In this document: positions 6,612 to 9,806 of the stretch, one piece after another
Numbering within the stretch: position 1 is the first letter of the stretch
Layout: every line of letters begins with the position of its first letter
Assembly (NCBI GenBank): GCA_046706145.1
Contig: JBJKPP010000257.1
Span: 1 to 9,806, forward strand
Direction: 5' to 3'
DNA: 9,806 nt
From: JBJKPP01 sp046706145
Lineage (GTDB): Bacteria > Bacteroidota > Ignavibacteria > Ignavibacteriales > Ignavibacteriaceae
Program-made: the position numbers and the translations under genes
The notes under the pieces: model-generated
The model's database searches: none
The model's input: only the letters and a program-made list of their open reading frames with translations
What the model was told of the DNA's origin: nothing

Positions 6612-8024
6612 GTGAAAGAATCTTTTTTAAGTGAATATAGATTTTTTGACCCGAATGAGAAGGTAAGGAACATTGCTTATGAACTTTATAATAAGGTCAA
6701 AGATTTACCGATAATAAGTCCTCATGGCCATGTTGATCCTAAATTGCTAGCGAACAACAAACATTTCCCTGATCCCACAGAATTAATAATTATACCTGAT
6801 CACTACATCTTCAGGATGTTATATTCGCAAGGAATTTCCTTGGAATCGCTTGGTATTCCGACTGTAGATGGGATGCAGGTTGAAAGCGATCATCGCAAAA
6901 TATGGCAGATATTTGCAGATCACTTCTATTTATTCTTAGGAACTCCTACGGGTGCGTGGTTGTCCCATGAATTTACAAAAGTGTTTGGTATTCAGGAAAA
7001 ACTGGACTCTCAAAATGCTATGAAAATATATGATGAGATACAGCGGAAACTGAAAACAGATGATTTCTTACCTAGGACGCTTTTTAATAAATTTAATATT
7101 GAAGTGTTGAGTACCACAGATGGAGCATCAGATAGACTGGAACATCATAAGAAAATTAAAGAATCAGGTTGGAATGGAAGAGTAATCCCTTGCTTTAGAC
7201 CAGATTCATTGATAAACATAAATGCAAAGAACTGGAAAAGAGAAATTAATCTGCTAAGTGAGGTATCAGGTATCAATATTTCATCGTACAAAAATTTTAT
7301 AAGGGCTATAGAAAATCGTAGAGAATATTTTAAGACTATGGGCGCGGTTTCAACTGATCAGGGTGTAACAAGTCCATATACACACAAGTTATCTGAGAAT
7401 GAAGCCGAGGCAATCTTTCAGCGCGGTTTGAATTCCGAGGCGAGTAATGATGATTTGAATCTTTTCACTGCAAACATGTTAATGGAAATGGCAAGAATGA
7501 GCAGAGAAGATGGATTAGTTATGCAAATTCATGCGGGGGCAATGAGAAATCACAACAAAGTAATATATGACAGATTTGGAGCTGATAAAGGAGGCGACAT
7601 TCCGTTGCAAACCGAATATACCAGAAATTTATTTGAACTTTTGAACGAGCATGGAAACGATGCTAATTTTACTGTTATCGTTTTTACCCTAGATGAGTCA
7701 ACTTATTCAAGAGAACTTGCCCCTCTTGCAGGCCATTATCCTGCGTTGAAGTTGGGTCCATCATGGTGGTTTCATGACAGTATACAAGGAATGACAAGAT
7801 TTAGAGAAAGGATCACAGAAACTGCGGGTTTTTATAACACTGTTGGATTTAATGATGATACCCGGGCCTTTTTGTCTATTCCGGCAAGGCATGATCTGTC
7901 ACGCAGGATAGATTCAAATTTCCTAGCAGGTTTGGTTGCAAGAGATATAATTAACATGGATGAAGCATATTCTTTAGGAAAAGAACTAGCTTACGGATTA
8001 GTTAAACGTGCCTACCGACTTTAG
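6612..8024 (+). CDS. uxaC: Glucuronate (hexuronate) isomerase
   Basis: A 470-residue UxaC-family protein, the usual length, which converts D-glucuronate to D-fructuronate and D-galacturonate to D-tagaturonate in the cytoplasm. It is a member of the amidohydrolase-like TIM-barrel group. Seen are the N-terminal PIISPHGHVDP with His38 and His40 (HGH where the E. coli enzyme has HCH), the conserved early block FRMLYSQGI, MQIHAGAMRNHN in the middle, LGPSWWFHDS, and GFNDDTRAFLSIPARHDLSRR near the C-terminus. The start is GTG: an in-frame TAA at 6606-6608 lies only two codons upstream, and the next in-frame ATG is too far inside the conserved region. The ribosome binding site is weak (AAGAAAG). With GH105 upstream and KDG kinase downstream, the role is hexuronate breakdown from pectin or glucuronate-bearing glycans. 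Confidence 0.95.
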   Translation: MKESFLSEYRFFDPNEKVRNIAYELYNKVKDLPIISPHGHVDPKLLANNKHFPDPTELIIIPDHYIFRMLYSQGISLESLGIPTVDGMQVESDHRKIWQIFADHFYLFLGTPTGAWLSHEFTKVFGIQEKLDSQNAMKIYDEIQRKLKTDDFLPRTLFNKFNIEVLSTTDGASDRLEHHKKIKESGWNGRVIPCFRPDSLININAKNWKREINLLSEVSGINISSYKNFIRAIENRREYFKTMGAVSTDQGVTSPYTHKLSENEAEAIFQRGLNSEASNDDLNLFTANMLMEMARMSREDGLVMQIHAGAMRNHNKVIYDRFGADKGGDIPLQTEYTRNLFELLNEHGNDANFTVIVFTLDESTYSRELAPLAGHYPALKLGPSWWFHDSIQGMTRFRERITETAGFYNTVGFNDDTRAFLSIPARHDLSRRIDSNFLAGLVARDIINMDEAYSLGKELAYGLVKRAYRL

Positions 8025-8028
8025 CAAA

Positions 8029-8057
8029 TTGACAACAATCACATTTTATCCCAAAAT
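8029..8057 (+). promoter_or_regulatory. Candidate sigma70-type promoter of the LacI-type gene
   Basis: A perfect TTGACA (8029-8034) is followed after exactly 17 bases by CAAAAT (8052-8057), which matches the TATAAT box at four of six positions. It begins five bases after the uxaC stop and would start transcription near 8064, leaving a leader of about 70 bases. Primary promoters of Bacteroidota often use a different consensus, so the call depends on the host. Confidence 0.35.
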
Positions 8058-8091
8058 TGTATTTATGAGAAGAAAAATTACTATTTTTACA

Positions 8092-8119
8092 AAAGTTATC
8101 GGTAAAGTTATAAAGTTAC
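8092..8119. promoter_or_regulatory. Triple AAAGTTA(T/C) repeat with CG-centred pseudo-palindrome
   Basis: AAAGTTAT at 8092 and 8104 and AAAGTTAC at 8112 are direct repeats. Between the first two sits TTATCGGTAA, which pairs at four of five positions about a central CG (8100-8101), the typical centre of LacI-family operators. It lies between the candidate promoter and the start codon, a place where a bound repressor could block its own gene. Autoregulation is inferred only. Confidence 0.35.
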
Positions 8120-8122
8120 AAT

Positions 8123-8126
8123 AGGA
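8123..8126 (+). promoter_or_regulatory. Ribosome binding site deciding the TTG start of the LacI-type gene
   Basis: AGGA lies six bases before the TTG at 8133 and only three before the TTG at 8130. The second TTG therefore has the better spacing. No ATG is available, since an in-frame stop TAA occurs at 8103-8105 and the HTH begins within a few residues. Confidence 0.5.
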
Positions 8127-8129
8127 AAC

Positions 8130-9167
8130 TTGTTGAATAGAAGAGTACAAATAACACTGGACGACATAGCAAAAAAGCTGAATGTTTCCAAAGTAACTGT
8201 TTCTAAAGCTTTGCGTAATCATCCTGATATTTCAAGGGAGACTTCCGAACGTGTAAAAAAGATTGCCAAAGAATTGGGCTATACACCCAACTATATGGCA
8301 AGGAATCTCTCATCGCAAAAATCTAACACAATTGGAGTAGTTGTTCCTAAAATAGCTCACTTTTTCTTCAGCTCGCTGATAGAAGCTATATACGATGTAG
8401 CCTTTTATAATAATTATGAAATTATTTTAACTGTTTCCCAGGAAAATGCTGAAAGAGAAGCAAAGCATATAGAATCATTATTAGCAATGAGAGTTGATGG
8501 AATACTTGTGTCGATTTCTCAACAGACAAGGGATAAAAAAATATTCGAAAAGGTAATAAATTTTGGTGTGCCTTTAGTATTTATGGATAGAGTTTTACCG
8601 ATCACGAATACAAGCAAAGTTACTGTTGATGATAAAGGCGGTGCCTTTAAAGCTATTGAACTGGCAATTCAAAATGGTTATAGAAAAATAGGACACTTGG
8701 CAGGGTACCGTGATATAAGTATTGGCAAGGATAGATATCAGGGTTTTAAAGATGCACTTAAGAAATATGATGCTCCCTTCAACCCTAATTGGGTGATTCA
8801 TGGAGGATTTGGTGAAAGTGACGGATATAACGGATTTATGAAGATGTACAATAGTGGAAATATTCCTGAATTTATATTTGCCGTTACATTTCCTGTAGCC
8901 CTAGGAATCTGTAGGGCGGCTAAAGAAGTGAATCTAAAAATCCCTGATGATGTTGATATTATTTGTTTTGGTAACAGTGAGCTTAATGACTTTATTAAAC
9001 CTTCAATAAGCTTTGTTAATCAGCCGACTGAGGCTATTGGAAAAGCAGCAGTTGAATTACTGCTGGAACAAATAAGAAGCTTCGATAACTTTAGCCCCAA
9101 GAATATTGAAATTCCAACAGAGATAATATTAAAAGAGACTTGTTTAAAGAAACAGCCCACACTCTAA
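8130..9167 (+). CDS. LacI-family transcriptional regulator
   Basis: A 345-residue (344 if TTG 8133 is used) LacI/GalR regulator. The N-terminal helix-turn-helix is at about residues 10-30 (LDDIAKKLNVSKVTVSKALRNHPDIS), followed by the hinge helix with ARNLSSQKS, whose leucine is the residue that wedges into the operator centre in this family. Next comes IGVVVPKIAHFFFSSLIEAI, the beginning of the periplasmic-binding-protein-like sensor domain. Later blocks are MRVDGILVSIS, VDDKGGAFKAIE, GYRKIGHLAG, RYQGFKDAL and SFVNQPTEAIGKAAVELLL. It has full length and no defect. The effector cannot be read from sequence; placement between uxaC and a KDG kinase gene, 17 bases from the latter, suggests a hexuronate or KDG-pathway intermediate. 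It probably controls this cluster and its own gene. Confidence 0.93.
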   Translation: MLNRRVQITLDDIAKKLNVSKVTVSKALRNHPDISRETSERVKKIAKELGYTPNYMARNLSSQKSNTIGVVVPKIAHFFFSSLIEAIYDVAFYNNYEIILTVSQENAEREAKHIESLLAMRVDGILVSISQQTRDKKIFEKVINFGVPLVFMDRVLPITNTSKVTVDDKGGAFKAIELAIQNGYRKIGHLAGYRDISIGKDRYQGFKDALKKYDAPFNPNWVIHGGFGESDGYNGFMKMYNSGNIPEFIFAVTFPVALGICRAAKEVNLKIPDDVDIICFGNSELNDFIKPSISFVNQPTEAIGKAAVELLLEQIRSFDNFSPKNIEIPTEIILKETCLKKQPTL

Positions 9168-9184
9168 TAAATTAGAAAACTGCT

Positions 9185-9806
9185 ATGCCACAAAAAGTTG
9201 TTACAATGGGTGAAATAATGCTTCGACTATCTACACCAGGATATGAGAGGTTTGTTCAATCGCAACATTTCGATGTGAATTATGGTGGGGGAGAAGCTAA
9301 CGTTGCTGTTTCACTATCAAATTATGGCTTCGATAGTTATTTTGTAACAAAACTTCCCAAACATGAGATTGGGCAATGTGCGGTTAACAGTCTGAGGAAA
9401 TATGGCGTAAAGACGGAATATATAGTGAGAGGTGGTGATAGGGTAGGAATATATTTTTTAGAAACGGGTGCAAGCCAAAGGCCATCTAAGGTGATATATG
9501 ATAGAGCAGACTCAGCAGTAACAAGTCTGAATAAGAATGAACTTGATTGGGAAAAAGTATTTGAAAATGCGGCTTGGTTTCATTGGACAGGGATAACACC
9601 AGCGCTGGGAAAGAAACTACAGGAAACGCTGAAAGCTGCTTGTGAAGCAGCTAGGGAAAAAGGAACAGTTATAAGCGCAGATTTAAATTATAGAGCTAAA
9701 CTGTGGAGTACTGAAGAAGCACAATCAGTAATGATTCCTTTAATGGAATATGTTGACGTTTGCATAGCAAACGAAGAAGATGTAGAGAAAAGTTTGGGAT
9801 TTAAAG
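9185..9806 (+). CDS. kdgK: 2-keto-3-deoxygluconate kinase (PfkB family), 3'-truncated
   Basis: An open frame runs from the ATG at 9185 to the window end, giving 207 codons of a ribokinase/PfkB-family sugar kinase. It starts PQKVVTMGEIMLRLSTPG, followed by the substrate-binding GGGEANVAVSLSNYG at residues 34-48, FHWTGITPAL, the DLNYRAKLW block typical of KDG kinases, and IANEEDVE. The C-terminal GAGD catalytic loop lies beyond the window. The expected reaction is ATP-dependent phosphorylation of 2-keto-3-deoxygluconate to KDPG in the cytoplasm, where the saturated and unsaturated uronate branches meet. The gene begins 17 bases after the regulator's stop, so the two are probably co-transcribed. 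Only a weak ribosome binding site is visible. Other PfkB sugar kinases are possible, but the motifs and neighbours favour KDG kinase. Confidence 0.87.
   Translation, partial: MPQKVVTMGEIMLRLSTPGYERFVQSQHFDVNYGGGEANVAVSLSNYGFDSYFVTKLPKHEIGQCAVNSLRKYGVKTEYIVRGGDRVGIYFLETGASQRPSKVIYDRADSAVTSLNKNELDWEKVFENAAWFHWTGITPALGKKLQETLKAACEAAREKGTVISADLNYRAKLWSTEEAQSVMIPLMEYVDVCIANEEDVEKSLGFK

Noticed and set aside
8092..8119. CRISPR-like array
   Set aside because: Only three 8-base units with spacings of 12 and 8 bases; far too short for CRISPR repeats and spacers.
8595..8801. Minus-strand open frame inside the LacI-type gene
   Set aside because: It is a short antisense shadow of the sensor domain with no start context or family resemblance.

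Overview
The window is an AT-rich piece of a bacterial chromosome with every recognised gene on the + strand. It carries six complete or nearly complete protein genes and one gene cut off at the right edge; the leftmost gene is also cut off by the window start. Base composition, GTG and TTG starts, weak Shine-Dalgarno sequences and the mix of secreted carbohydrate-active enzymes with sugar-acid catabolism suggest a polysaccharide-degrading member of the Bacteroidota/Ignavibacteriota group. That assignment is inference from gene content; there is no rRNA or other phylogenetic marker here.

Left part (1-3135): the C-terminal two thirds of a GH63/MGH1-like glycoside hydrolase, followed after 15 bases by a geranylgeranyl-reductase-family flavoprotein. 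Middle (3136-4463): a secreted GH27 alpha-galactosidase with its own leader and a clear ribosome binding site. Then comes a 750-base stretch without a recognisable gene (4464-5213) that holds at least five inverted repeats.

Right part (5214-9806): a secreted GH105 unsaturated rhamnogalacturonyl/glucuronyl hydrolase, a glucuronate isomerase (uxaC), a LacI-type regulator and the first 207 codons of a 2-keto-3-deoxygluconate kinase (kdgK-like). These fit one job. The GH105 enzyme releases unsaturated uronic acids from pectin- or glycan-lyase products, UxaC opens the saturated hexuronate branch, both branches converge on 2-keto-3-deoxygluconate, and the kinase phosphorylates it. The LacI-type protein, 17 bases ahead of the kinase gene, is the obvious candidate regulator. 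The enzymes between UxaC and the kinase (tagaturonate/fructuronate reductase, altronate/mannonate dehydratase) and the aldolase are not in the window.

I see no clearly new biological system. The least explained material is the non-coding DNA: the repeat-rich 750-base gap, a perfect 10-bp inverted repeat just ahead of uxaC, and a triple AAAGTTA repeat in the leader of the LacI-type gene that shares a 9-base word with the gap.
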